DNA from: Gammaproteobacteria bacterium
Lineage (GTDB): Bacteria; Pseudomonadota; Gammaproteobacteria; Xanthomonadales; SZUA-36
Direction of reading: 5' to 3'
Length of the DNA stretch: 53,994 nucleotides
Assembly: GCA_024277815.1 (NCBI GenBank)
Contig: JAJRUM010000071.1
Span: 1-53,994 of the forward strand
Both the position numbers and the translations under genes were made by a program. Of this stretch, positions 15,507-24,028 are shown piece after piece; the stretch's first letter is position 1, and each line of letters begins with the position of its first letter. The notes beneath the pieces are model-generated. The model did not search any database. It saw only the letters and a list, made by a program, of their open reading frames with translations, and was not told where the DNA came from.

Positions 15507-17807
15507 ATGAAAATTGCTTGTGTCGGGGGTGGGCCCGCAGGTCTGTACTTCGCTATCTCCATGAAACTGCGCTCCCCGGAGCACCAGTTGACGGTGTTTG
15601 AGCGTAACCGTCCCGATGATACCTTTGGCTGGGGCGTGGTGTTCTCGGACAGTGTGCTGGCTGACCTGGAGAAGAACGATCCGCCGTCCGCCGCCATGGT
15701 CACTGACGGCTTTATCCACTGGGATGACATAGACGTCCATTACAAGGGTGAGGTTTTGAATTCCGGCGGCCATGGTTTTTGTGGCATCGGACGCCAGCAC
15801 CTGTTGGATATCCTCTATCAGCGTGCTGCTGAACTGGATGTGAAGCTGGTATTTGAGACTGAGATAGAGCCGGATATTGAGCAGTTTTCTGATTATGACC
15901 TGGTTATCGCCTCAGACGGTATTAACAGTCGTTTCCGGGAGGCTTACAAGGAGCACCTGGACGTAGATATTGATGTCCGTCCGAACAAGTTCATCTGGTT
16001 GGGTACCCACAAGCTGTTCGATGCATTTACCTTTATATTTAAGGAAACGCCAGCCGGCTGGATATGGGTGCATGCCTATTGTTTCAACAAGGACACCTCG
16101 ACGTTCATCGTGGAGTGTCAGGAATCAACCTGGCAGGAACTGGGTCTTGGCGATATGAGCCAGCAAGAGTGCTCAGCTTACCTGGAAGACCTGTTCAGTG
16201 AGTATCTGGATGGCCATTCACTGATGAGCAATGCCAAACATATCCGGGGTTCGGCGTGGATAAGCTTCCCGCGTGTATTGTGCGGTCAGTGGCGCTATAA
16301 AAACCTGGTGTTGATTGGTGATGCAGCGCACACAGCGCATTTCTCCATTGGCTCCGGTACGCGGCTTGGATTCGAGGATGCCATTCACCTGGCCAACGCA
16401 CTGAACTCAAACGCGGACCTCGACCTGGCGCTGGAAGATTATCGTGAGACCCGTACGATTGAAGTCTTGCGCCTGCAGAGTGCTGCGCGCAACTCCATGG
16501 GTTGGTTCGAGAACCTGCCGCGCTACACCCACCTTGATCCGATGCAGTTCAACTATGCCCTGCTGACCCGCAGCCAGCGGGTCAGCCATGAAAACCTTCG
16601 TTTGCGCGACGCTGACTGGCTGCGGAAGATGGAACAATGGTTCGCAGGCCAGGCCTTTGAGCAGGCGTCGGTGGCCGCTGAGAATGAAGTTATCGCACCA
16701 ATGTTCACGCCTTTCAAATTACGTGACATGGTGCTGAAAAACCGGGTGGTTGTATCACCGATGGCCATGTACAGCGCTGTTGATGGTACCCCCAACGACT
16801 TTCACCTGGTGCACCTGGGTGCCAGGGCACAGGGCGGTGTCGGTTTGATCATCACTGAAATGATTGGTGTTTCAGCCGATGGCCGTATTACGCCGGCCTG
16901 TGCCGGGCTTTATAGTGAAGAGCATGTTGAGCCGTGGAAAAGAGTGGTTGATTTTGTCCACAGCATTGAAGGTGCAAAGATTTGCGCACAGCTGGGCCAC
17001 TCAGGCCCCAAAGGGGCAACAAAAATACTTTCGGAAGGGGCAGACAAACCCCTGGACGAGGGTGCCTGGGAGGTCATGGGGCCATCCCCCGTTGCCTGGA
17101 CAGCAGAGAACCAGGTACCCCGGGAGATGACACGGGCGGACATGGATCTCGTGCGGGATGAATTTGTCAGCGCAGCAAAGCGGGCGGAAGCCTGTGGTTT
17201 TGATATGGTTGAAATGCATTTTGCGCATGGCTACCTGATGTCTGCGTTCCTGTCACCGCTCAGCAACAAGCGCAGCGATGAATATGGCGGCAGCCTGGAA
17301 AACAGGTTGCGCTTCCCGCTGGAGGTGTTTCGGGCGGTACGTGAGGTTTGGGCAGAGCACAAGCCGATGTCAGTGCGCATATCCGCCACCGACTGGGTGG
17401 AAGGCGCGCTTGATGGCGATGATGCAGCGCAGATTGGACGTGCCTTTGCCGCAGCAGGTGTGGATATCATGGATGTTTCAGCCGGGGGGACCAGCACGGC
17501 TGCCCGGCCGGTCTATGGACGTATGTTCCAGACTCCGCTGAGTGACCAGGTCAGGCACGAGGCCGGTGTGGCCACCATGGCAGTAGGGAACATCTATGAA
17601 ACTGACCATGTAAACAGCATTATCGCCGCAGGGCGTGCTGATTTGTGTTGCCTCGCCCGGCCACACCTGGCGGATCCGTACTGGACATTGCATGCTGCTG
17701 CACAGCTCGGCTACAAAGGTCAAAGCTGGCCGGTGCAATACCTTTCCGGGCGCAACCAGTACGAGCGTAACCTTGCCCGTGCGGCAGAAATGGTTCTGAA
17801 CGCCTAG
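15507..17807 (+). CDS. 2-aminobenzoyl-CoA monooxygenase/reductase or salicylyl-CoA 5-hydroxylase, flavin monooxygenase-OYE fusion (766 aa)
   Basis: The N-terminal half (about 1-390) is a salicylate-hydroxylase-type FAD monooxygenase with the dinucleotide motif [10 protein letters not shown] (6-15) and the second FAD motif [16 protein letters not shown] (about 267-282). The C-terminal half (about 395-766) is an Old Yellow Enzyme-type FMN oxidoreductase ([50 protein letters not shown]). This fusion is the known layout of Azoarcus/Aromatoleum 2-aminobenzoyl-CoA monooxygenase/reductase, which hydroxylates and then hydrogenates the ring of anthraniloyl-CoA; salicylyl-CoA 5-hydroxylases share the N-terminal part. 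ATG 15507 matches the family start. It leads the operon, just behind the palindrome. Substrate choice between the two thioesters is inferred. Confidence 0.85.
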   Translation: MKIACVGGGPAGLYFAISMKLRSPEHQLTVFERNRPDDTFGWGVVFSDSVLADLEKNDPPSAAMVTDGFIHWDDIDVHYKGEVLNSGGHGFCGIGRQHLLDILYQRAAELDVKLVFETEIEPDIEQFSDYDLVIASDGINSRFREAYKEHLDVDIDVRPNKFIWLGTHKLFDAFTFIFKETPAGWIWVHAYCFNKDTSTFIVECQESTWQELGLGDMSQQECSAYLEDLFSEYLDGHSLMSNAKHIRGSAWISFPRVLCGQWRYKNLVLIGDAAHTAHFSIGSGTRLGFEDAIHLANALNSNADLDLALEDYRETRTIEVLRLQSAARNSMGWFENLPRYTHLDPMQFNYALLTRSQRVSHENLRLRDADWLRKMEQWFAGQAFEQASVAAENEVIAPMFTPFKLRDMVLKNRVVVSPMAMYSAVDGTPNDFHLVHLGARAQGGVGLIITEMIGVSADGRITPACAGLYSEEHVEPWKRVVDFVHSIEGAKICAQLGHSGPKGATKILSEGADKPLDEGAWEVMGPSPVAWTAENQVPREMTRADMDLVRDEFVSAAKRAEACGFDMVEMHFAHGYLMSAFLSPLSNKRSDEYGGSLENRLRFPLEVFRAVREVWAEHKPMSVRISATDWVEGALDGDDAAQIGRAFAAAGVDIMDVSAGGTSTAARPVYGRMFQTPLSDQVRHEAGVATMAVGNIYETDHVNSIIAAGRADLCCLARPHLADPYWTLHAAAQLGYKGQSWPVQYLSGRNQYERNLARAAEMVLNA

Positions 17808-17829
17808 GCCTGATTAACGGGAATCAATA

Positions 17830-18324
17830 ATGACGGGTAAAGCACAGACCGCAATCGACAAAATGGAGCAAACGCCGCGCAGAAAGATGGCTTTGCGCAT
17901 CTGGTTGCGCCTGTTGACCTCATCACAACTGATTGAGAAGCAGGTTCGTGGCCGTTTTCGTACCGAGTTCGATACGACTTTGCCGCGCTTTGACGTGATG
18001 GCAGCCCTGGCTCGTGAACCGGAGGGGCAGACCATGGGTGATTTGTCCCGCTGGCTGCTGGTTTCCAGTGGCAACATTACCGGCATCATTTCACGCCTGG
18101 AGGATGACGGACTGGTCAAGCGCACCCGCAGTGCAGATGACCGTCGTACACACCTGGTCAAGTTAAGCCGCCGGGGTGAAAAAGAGTTTGAGCGCCTGTC
18201 GCTGGCGCATGAGAAATGGATTAGAAACCTGCTTTCCGGCATGACGAGAAAGGAAATGGCGACACTTGATGAACTGCTGACCAAAGTCAAGGTATCGCTG
18301 GCCACAGAGGAATCCGCACAATGA
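17830..18324 (+). CDS. MarR-family transcriptional regulator (164 aa)
   Basis: This is a winged-helix dimeric repressor. The DNA-binding part reads [30 protein letters not shown] with the wing [19 protein letters not shown]. Family relatives respond to aromatic or aryl-CoA ligands. It lies 22 bases after the hydroxylase fusion and overlaps the crotonase gene by four bases, inside the operon it probably controls through the palindromes at 15465 and 53819. The ligand is likely the aryl-CoA substrate or a downstream intermediate, by analogy. Confidence 0.88.
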   Translation: MTGKAQTAIDKMEQTPRRKMALRIWLRLLTSSQLIEKQVRGRFRTEFDTTLPRFDVMAALAREPEGQTMGDLSRWLLVSSGNITGIISRLEDDGLVKRTRSADDRRTHLVKLSRRGEKEFERLSLAHEKWIRNLLSGMTRKEMATLDELLTKVKVSLATEESAQ

Positions 18325-19118
18325 TCCACGCTGAACACTTTGACTGGCAACAACACGGTAACGTCGGACTGGTCACGCTTAACCGCCCCGAGCGTAAAAA
18401 CCCGCTGACCTTCGAATCGTATGCTGAGTTACGTGATACTTTCAGAGGCCTCACCGCGAATGACGGGATCAATGCCATTGTTATCTCCGGGCAGGGTGGG
18501 AATTTTTGCTCCGGTGGCGATGTACATGAAATTATCGGGCCGCTCACGAAGATGGATATGGGTGGCCTGCTGGCCTTCACCCGCATGACGGGAGACCTGA
18601 TCAAGGCCATTCGAAATTGTCCGCAACCGGTTATTGCGGCAATTGACGGCGTGTGTGTGGGTGCTGGTGCTGCGGTCGCGATGGCTGCGGATATGCGTTT
18701 TGGCACAGCCCAAAGCAAAACAGCATTTCTGTTCACTCGGGTTGGATTGGCAGGCTGCGATATGGGTGCCTGTGCGATGTTGCCGCGATTGATTGGCCAG
18801 GGCAGAGCTTCGGAGTTGTTATTCACTGGCCGCTCAATGTCGGGTGATGAAGCTTTCAACTGGGGTTTCTTCAACCAGCTGTGCGAGCCCGAAGAAGTGA
18901 ATTCCAAGGCGGTTGCCATGGCACACAGGCTCGCTGATGGCCCCAACTTTGCACATGGAATCACTAAGAATCAGCTGAATACTGAGTGGGATATGCCGTT
19001 GGATACAGCCATTGAGGCTGAAGCACAGGCACAGGCAATATGTATGCAAACCGAAGACTTTAAGCGTGCCTATCGGGCTTTTGTCGCCAGGGAAAAACCT
19101 GAGTTCGAGGGAAATTGA
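18321..19118 (+). CDS. Crotonase-fold protein without the hydratase glutamates (265 aa)
   Basis: It is annotated by fold as enoyl-CoA hydratase/isomerase: an oxyanion-hole segment [12 protein letters not shown] and a second backbone-amide segment [15 protein letters not shown] are clear. The two glutamates of classical hydratases are missing: the GGG-x-EL position reads GAGAAV, and the PE-x-x-LG position reads TRVGLAG followed by [12 protein letters not shown]. The Asp in CDMG may take part in catalysis instead. Simple hydration is therefore doubtful; hydrolytic ring opening, isomerisation or another thioester-enolate reaction is possible. It overlaps marR and the acyl-CoA dehydrogenase gene, supporting a role in the same ring-degradation route. 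Confidence 0.85.
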   Translation: MIHAEHFDWQQHGNVGLVTLNRPERKNPLTFESYAELRDTFRGLTANDGINAIVISGQGGNFCSGGDVHEIIGPLTKMDMGGLLAFTRMTGDLIKAIRNCPQPVIAAIDGVCVGAGAAVAMAADMRFGTAQSKTAFLFTRVGLAGCDMGACAMLPRLIGQGRASELLFTGRSMSGDEAFNWGFFNQLCEPEEVNSKAVAMAHRLADGPNFAHGITKNQLNTEWDMPLDTAIEAEAQAQAICMQTEDFKRAYRAFVAREKPEFEGN

Positions 19119-20299
19119 TGCCGGATTCAAGTTACCTTGAGTGGCCCTTTCTGGATGATTCTCACCGTGGGCTGAAAGCAGGCCTGGATCGCTGGTGTGA
19201 GGCGAACACTGCCTTACTAACCCAGGAAAATGCAGACCTGGATGCAAGCTGCCGTGCGCTGGTGAAATTATTAGGCGCCGGTGGCTGGTTGGCCAACACC
19301 GTTCCGGATCCGGCCACAGCAGACCAGCCGCTGGATGTACGCAAGCTGTGCCTGTTGAGAGAGGCGCTGGCCTATCATTCCGGGCTGGCAGATTTTTGTT
19401 TCGCCATGCAGGGCCTTGGCAGTGGCCCTGTCAGCCTGTTCGGCAGTCCGGAACTACAATCAGAATGGCTTCCCGGGGTCGCATCCGGTGACAGTATCGC
19501 GGCATTTGCGTTGTCCGAGAAACAGGCCGGATCTGATGTTGGCGCCATGGCGACCATTGCTGAACGCGATGGTGACCATTATATCCTCAACGGTGAAAAG
19601 AGCTGGATTTCCAATGCCGGCATCGCCGATTTTTATACGGTATTTGCGCGCACCGGCGAAGCGCCGGCTACCGGAGGCCTGAGTGCCTTCGTGGTTGGGG
19701 CTGATACGCCCGGCCTGTCGGTCAGCGAGCGGATTGACATCATTGCTCCACATCCGCTTGGCACACTGGTGTTTGATAACTGCAGGGTTCCCGCCCGGCA
19801 AATGCTGGGCGAACCGGGCAAGGGCTTTCAGGTCGCTATGGCGACCCTGGATGTTTTTCGCACTACCGTTGCTGCTGCCGCACTGGGGTTCGCGCGTCGT
19901 GCCTGTGACGCGACGCTGGATCATGTTCTGCAGCGGGAATTGTTTGGTGCGCCGCTGGCCGAGTTGCAGATGACCCAGGCAGCGATTGCCGATATGGCAC
20001 TGGATATCGATACCAGCGCATTGTTGGTTTACCGCTCTGCATGGGTTAAAGACGGTGGTCAGCAGCGGGTCACTCGCGAAGCGGCGATGGCCAAATTGCA
20101 TGCCACCGAGCAGGCCCAGCAGGTCATTGATCGTGCCGTGCAGCTATTTGGTGGCCTGGGTGTGACTTCTGGCCATGTGGCTGAACGTTTGTACCGTGAA
20201 ATACGCGCTTTGCGTATCTACGAGGGTGCCAGCGAAGTCCAAAAAGTGATTATTGCCCGCAATGAATACAAGCGCCATGAAAATCAATCTGGAAATTGA
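19118..20299 (+). CDS. Acyl-CoA dehydrogenase (393 aa)
   Basis: This is an FAD enzyme that oxidises an acyl-CoA at C2-C3. Motifs are [17 protein letters not shown] (substrate/FAD loop), [54 protein letters not shown] and the C-terminal [16 protein letters not shown] with the catalytic-base Glu. The length is that of the short ACAD class. ATG 19118 shares a base with the crotonase stop (TGATG). In this operon it may act on the alicyclic CoA ester left after ring reduction, which is inference. Confidence 0.92.
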   Translation: MPDSSYLEWPFLDDSHRGLKAGLDRWCEANTALLTQENADLDASCRALVKLLGAGGWLANTVPDPATADQPLDVRKLCLLREALAYHSGLADFCFAMQGLGSGPVSLFGSPELQSEWLPGVASGDSIAAFALSEKQAGSDVGAMATIAERDGDHYILNGEKSWISNAGIADFYTVFARTGEAPATGGLSAFVVGADTPGLSVSERIDIIAPHPLGTLVFDNCRVPARQMLGEPGKGFQVAMATLDVFRTTVAAAALGFARRACDATLDHVLQRELFGAPLAELQMTQAAIADMALDIDTSALLVYRSAWVKDGGQQRVTREAAMAKLHATEQAQQVIDRAVQLFGGLGVTSGHVAERLYREIRALRIYEGASEVQKVIIARNEYKRHENQSGN

Positions 20300-20310
20300 A
20301 AGGTAACCAT

Positions 20311-20706
20311 ATGACTCAAAAAATTCTGCTGCCACCCGGTTGGTCAAGACCGCATGGCTATTCCAATGGTATCGCCGCTGAAGGCCGCATGGTTTTTGTG
20401 GCAGGCCAGATCGGCTGGGATGATACCCAGGTGATCCGCACCGAAAGCATGGCCGGGCAGGTGGAGCAAACGCTGAAAAATACCATTGCGGTACTGGCCG
20501 AAGCGGATGCAAGGCCAGAGCATATTGTCAGGATGACCTGGTACATCACCAGTCGCAGCGAGTACCTTGATGAAATCAAGAAGATCGGCAAGGCCTGGCG
20601 GGAAGTGATCGGTAAACACTACCCGGCGATGGCCGTTGTGCAGGTGTCTGCACTCATTGAAAGCTCGGCCAAGGTTGAAATTGAAACCACGGCCATGGTT
20701 CCCTGA
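20311..20706 (+). CDS. RidA/YjgF-fold protein lacking the canonical arginine (131 aa)
   Basis: This is a small trimeric Rid-fold protein. ATG 20311 follows an AAAGG ribosome-binding site. The fold is clear (GIAAEGRMVFVAGQIGWDD; VRMTWYITSRSEYLDEI; SAKVEIETTAMV). In active RidA deaminases the segment before the last strands reads PAR with an Arg that holds the substrate carboxylate; here it is Y104-P-A-M107, so the imine deaminase activity of RidA is not expected unchanged. 2-Aminobenzoyl-CoA monooxygenase/reductase yields an enamine-type product, so a Rid protein acting on an enamine/imine CoA ester is attractive (inference). Confidence 0.88.
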   Translation: MTQKILLPPGWSRPHGYSNGIAAEGRMVFVAGQIGWDDTQVIRTESMAGQVEQTLKNTIAVLAEADARPEHIVRMTWYITSRSEYLDEIKKIGKAWREVIGKHYPAMAVVQVSALIESSAKVEIETTAMVP

Positions 20707-20718
20707 CTGCCAGCATAG

Positions 20719-22170
20719 ATGTACAGGCCACCGCAGCGAATCAAGTACAAACCTGACCCCGGCGAGCCGCCAACCGCCGCTGAGGCTAAGGCCGCGAGGC
20801 TTTTCAGCCCCATCAGCTATCAGAACTTACAGCTGGAGCAGCGCACCTGGGTGCCGGCGATGGTTCCCTGGCGCGCCAGCGAAGATGGTTTTGTCACAGA
20901 TGACATCCTTGATTGGTATGAACGCATGGCTCGTGGCCAGCCCGGTGCATTGGTCGTCGAGGCAACTGGAATTCGCGATGTCCCGAGCGGCCCGTTGTTA
21001 CGCATGGGACATGACCGTTATATTCCTGGCCTGAAAGACCTGGCCGACGTCGTTCGCCATGCCAGCAGTGGACGGACGCGGTTACTGATACAAATCATCG
21101 ATTTTCTTTCAATCCGGCGCCGGCCATCGCCTGAGAAGTACTTGCAGAAGTTTCTGGGGATCACGCCAGAGCATGTAAGGTTGTTACGGGCAGAGGGCTG
21201 CACGGAGTCTGAAATTCGGCAGAAGCTTGCGGCGCTTTCGCTGGAAGAGTTGCGGGAGATACTTACTGAAAGAGAGCTCGAAGGCCTTACGCACGGTTAC
21301 CGCGAGCGTGTCACGGATACACAGTTGGAACATATCCGGAACTTGCCGGCGGTGCTGCCAGACCTGTTCGCAGCAGCGGCCGGGCGCGCGCAGCAAGCCG
21401 GCATGGATGGTGTGGAGCTTCACTATGCGCACGCCTATACCATGGCCTCCTTTCTGTCCGCACTGAACCAGCGTGATGACGGTTATGGCGGTTCCAGGGA
21501 AGAACGGATCCGCTTGCCGCTGGAAGTGTACCGGCGTGTCAGAGATGTGGTTGGCGACAGCTACACCGTGGGTTGTCGCTATCTCAGCGAGGAGTGTATT
21601 GAAGGCGGCAGCACGGTCGAAGACGCTGTGTTTTTCGGTGTGGAGTTTGCCCGTGCGGGCATGGATTTTCTGTCACTTTCACGGGGTGGTAAGTTTGAAG
21701 ATGCGGCGCAACCCAAGCCTGGTTGGTCAGCTTATCCGTACACGGGTCGCAGTGGTTATGAGTGCATGCCATCGTATATATCTGACCAGCAAGGCCCGTT
21801 TGGTCGCAACTTTAAACCCACAACAGATATCAGGTCTGCCATCCGGCAGGCCGGATTCGAAGTGCCGGTGGTTGCTGCCGGGGGTATTCATGGCTTTGAG
21901 CAGGCCGAAGCGGTGCTCTGCGATGGTATTGCAGACATTGTTGGTGCCGCCCGCCAAAGCCTGGCCGATCCGGACTGGTTTTTGAAGCTGAGGCTTGGCC
22001 GGGGTGATGAGGTTAATGTCTGCGAGTACACCAATTCCTGTGAGGGCCTGGATCAGAAGCACAAACAAGTAACCTGCAAGCTCTGGGACCGTAAGTGCCT
22101 GGATGAGGCCGGTGTCAGATTGAGCCGCGATGGCCGGCGTCGGCTGACAGCGCCGGCCTGGGACAAATAG
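20719..22170 (+). CDS. Old Yellow Enzyme-family NADH:flavin oxidoreductase (483 aa)
   Basis: This is a stand-alone FMN-dependent TIM-barrel ene-reductase-type enzyme, second OYE domain in the operon. Motifs include FSPISYQNLQLEQRTWVPAM (FMN-binding N-terminus), GVELHYAHAYTMASFLS (substrate His pair region), YGGSREERIRLPLEVYRRV and a C-terminal VVAAGGIHGFEQAEAVL ... DIVGAARQSLADPDW. An insertion of some 70 residues (about 135-205) and a Cys-rich tail (CEYTNSCEGLDQKHKQVTC) distinguish it from short OYEs. It lies 12 bases behind the Rid gene. It probably reduces a conjugated CoA intermediate of the same pathway. Confidence 0.87.
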   Translation: MYRPPQRIKYKPDPGEPPTAAEAKAARLFSPISYQNLQLEQRTWVPAMVPWRASEDGFVTDDILDWYERMARGQPGALVVEATGIRDVPSGPLLRMGHDRYIPGLKDLADVVRHASSGRTRLLIQIIDFLSIRRRPSPEKYLQKFLGITPEHVRLLRAEGCTESEIRQKLAALSLEELREILTERELEGLTHGYRERVTDTQLEHIRNLPAVLPDLFAAAAGRAQQAGMDGVELHYAHAYTMASFLSALNQRDDGYGGSREERIRLPLEVYRRVRDVVGDSYTVGCRYLSEECIEGGSTVEDAVFFGVEFARAGMDFLSLSRGGKFEDAAQPKPGWSAYPYTGRSGYECMPSYISDQQGPFGRNFKPTTDIRSAIRQAGFEVPVVAAGGIHGFEQAEAVLCDGIADIVGAARQSLADPDWFLKLRLGRGDEVNVCEYTNSCEGLDQKHKQVTCKLWDRKCLDEAGVRLSRDGRRRLTAPAWDK

Positions 22171-23904
22171 TTAGCCCGTCACCTTTCTGAGCAGTGCACG
22201 AGCAATAAACCTGGCTTTATTGCTTGCAGAGAAGCGGCCCAAATTGGTTTTAACGATACCTTTGGTAAACCGGGTACGTTTTGAGTAGTCAATTTTTACG
22301 TCAACAATTACCGGTTTGCTTTGGGTTGCATGCGCAAGGGCCATTTTGACGCCCTCTTCAATAGCCATATCGTTGTCAATGGCAACAAACTCGCAGCCGG
22401 TCGCCTCGGCAACACCTTTAACTTTCATCTGGTGTAAAACGGAACAGGTCTTGCGGTTGTAGGGAATCTCCTGAGCCTGTGATATTTGTGATAACTCACC
22501 GTCACTAAATACAAAATACACTCCACCGACCTCGAGTGATGCGGCTGTCAACGTTTCCATGCAGGTCATCAGAAATGCACCATCACCGATAATACCCACC
22601 ACTTGCCTGTCAGGATTGGCCAGTTTGGCGGCGGTTACCGCTGGCACTGCATACCCCATGCAGTTGAAGTCAGTGGGCGAGATAAATCCGCGTGCGCAGT
22701 GAATGGGCATCAGTTCTGCTGCCAGGAAGGTGTGGTTGCCGTCATCTGCCACCACGATGGCGTTATCGTCCAGTTGCTTGCGCAGTTCCCCGAAGAATTT
22801 CGCCGGGTTGACACGATCCTTGCTGTCGTGTGCGAGCCACTCTTTGAGGTAGGCACTTTTATCGCTGGCAATGGCTGACCTGACCAGACTATTGGTGGGT
22901 CGCGGCCTGTCCAGTGCTTCAAGTGCTGTGGCGAGTCGCTTCAGCACCAGTTTTGCGTCCCCTTCAATGGTTAATGCGGCTGGGTAGTTGGCATTGAACA
23001 CAGGGGGGTTAATATCAATATGTATCAGGTTCCGCGGTGGTTCGACACCGAAACTGCCGGTGGCGATTTCACTGAATCGGGTGCCGACAGCCAACATGCA
23101 GTCACAGTTTTTGAAGGCATTTTCAGCGGCGGGAACAGCTGCCCGGCCAAAACTCATACCGGCATGCAGCGGATTATTGGCTGGAAAAGCACTCAAGCCC
23201 TGCAGTGTGGTTGCAACCGGCGCGTCCAGAAGCCCGGCTATGCGTACCGATTCTTCGCTCGCGTGAACAGCCCCCCAACCCAGAAACAGTCCGGGGTGGC
23301 TGGCTGCGTGCAATAGCTTGGCCGCTTGTTCAATTGCCTCGATGTCCGGCTCTGCCGGCCTGCCATCGGCCTCAAAGGGCTGTAACCCGGAAACCTCACC
23401 CGGAAACAGTTGCAAATTGACCGGAATCTCAACAAAAACCGGTCCGGGTTCGCCGCTTGTTGCAATTCGATAGGCCTGGTAAATAGTGTCGATCAGTTCA
23501 TCGTGTGTTTCAATTTTAAAAGTTTGTTTGGTGATGGGTGCCAGCAGTGCATGTTGGTCTACTTCGTGTAACTGGTAAGTTTTATCGCTATCGGTACGTA
23601 TGCCGCCTGCAATGACCAGCATGGCGATACCATCCAAAAAGGCCTCGCCGATGCCACTGGCTGCATGGGTAACGCCTGCTGCCGGTACGATCAGGAGGGT
23701 ACCAATGCTGTCGGCTGTGCGACTGATGGCATCAGCCATGAAGGCGGCACCACCTTCATGGGTGACCAGAACAGGTTGAATGCGGGAAGACTTGTTAAGT
23801 TCGTCGTATATTTCTGTATTGTGGACGCCTGGAATCCCAAAAGTGTATTCAACACCGATCTGCTCAAGGGCGTAGCGTACCAACCATGCACCTGTTTTTT
23901 TCAT
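22171..23904 (-). CDS. Thiamine-diphosphate-dependent enzyme, acetolactate-synthase-like (577 aa)
   Basis: This is a three-domain ThDP enzyme: an N-terminal Pyr domain with GIPGVHNTEIYDEL and the catalytic Glu E50 (LVTHEGGAAFMADA), a central domain (LFLGWGAVHA ... GTRFSEIATGSFG), and a C-terminal PP domain with IGDGAFLMTCMETLTAA. The usual Asn after GDG is replaced in FSDGELSQIS. ATG 23904 with an AAGGCGG ribosome-binding site is chosen over an upstream in-frame ATG at 23952. No acetolactate synthase small subunit is nearby, so branched-chain synthesis is unlikely; an aryl or 2-oxo-acid decarboxylase/lyase role is possible. It ends directly against the OYE stop, convergently. Confidence 0.82.
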   Translation of the reverse strand: MKKTGAWLVRYALEQIGVEYTFGIPGVHNTEIYDELNKSSRIQPVLVTHEGGAAFMADAISRTADSIGTLLIVPAAGVTHAASGIGEAFLDGIAMLVIAGGIRTDSDKTYQLHEVDQHALLAPITKQTFKIETHDELIDTIYQAYRIATSGEPGPVFVEIPVNLQLFPGEVSGLQPFEADGRPAEPDIEAIEQAAKLLHAASHPGLFLGWGAVHASEESVRIAGLLDAPVATTLQGLSAFPANNPLHAGMSFGRAAVPAAENAFKNCDCMLAVGTRFSEIATGSFGVEPPRNLIHIDINPPVFNANYPAALTIEGDAKLVLKRLATALEALDRPRPTNSLVRSAIASDKSAYLKEWLAHDSKDRVNPAKFFGELRKQLDDNAIVVADDGNHTFLAAELMPIHCARGFISPTDFNCMGYAVPAVTAAKLANPDRQVVGIIGDGAFLMTCMETLTAASLEVGGVYFVFSDGELSQISQAQEIPYNRKTCSVLHQMKVKGVAEATGCEFVAIDNDMAIEEGVKMALAHATQSKPVIVDVKIDYSKRTRFTKGIVKTNLGRFSASNKARFIARALLRKVTG

Positions 23905-24028
23905 ACTGCCGCCTTTATTTGCCGGATAACGCCACGACTTGTCAAAAGTCATTTTCCCGGATATTGAAATCGTCCATAATAGGATAGTGGGTTATATATT
24001 AATTAATTTATAGCAGGGATTGTATCTG

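Noticed and set aside
22171..23904. Bona fide acetolactate synthase (ilvB/ilvI)
   Set aside because: No small subunit gene, altered ThDP motif and catabolic context; left as an unassigned ThDP enzyme.
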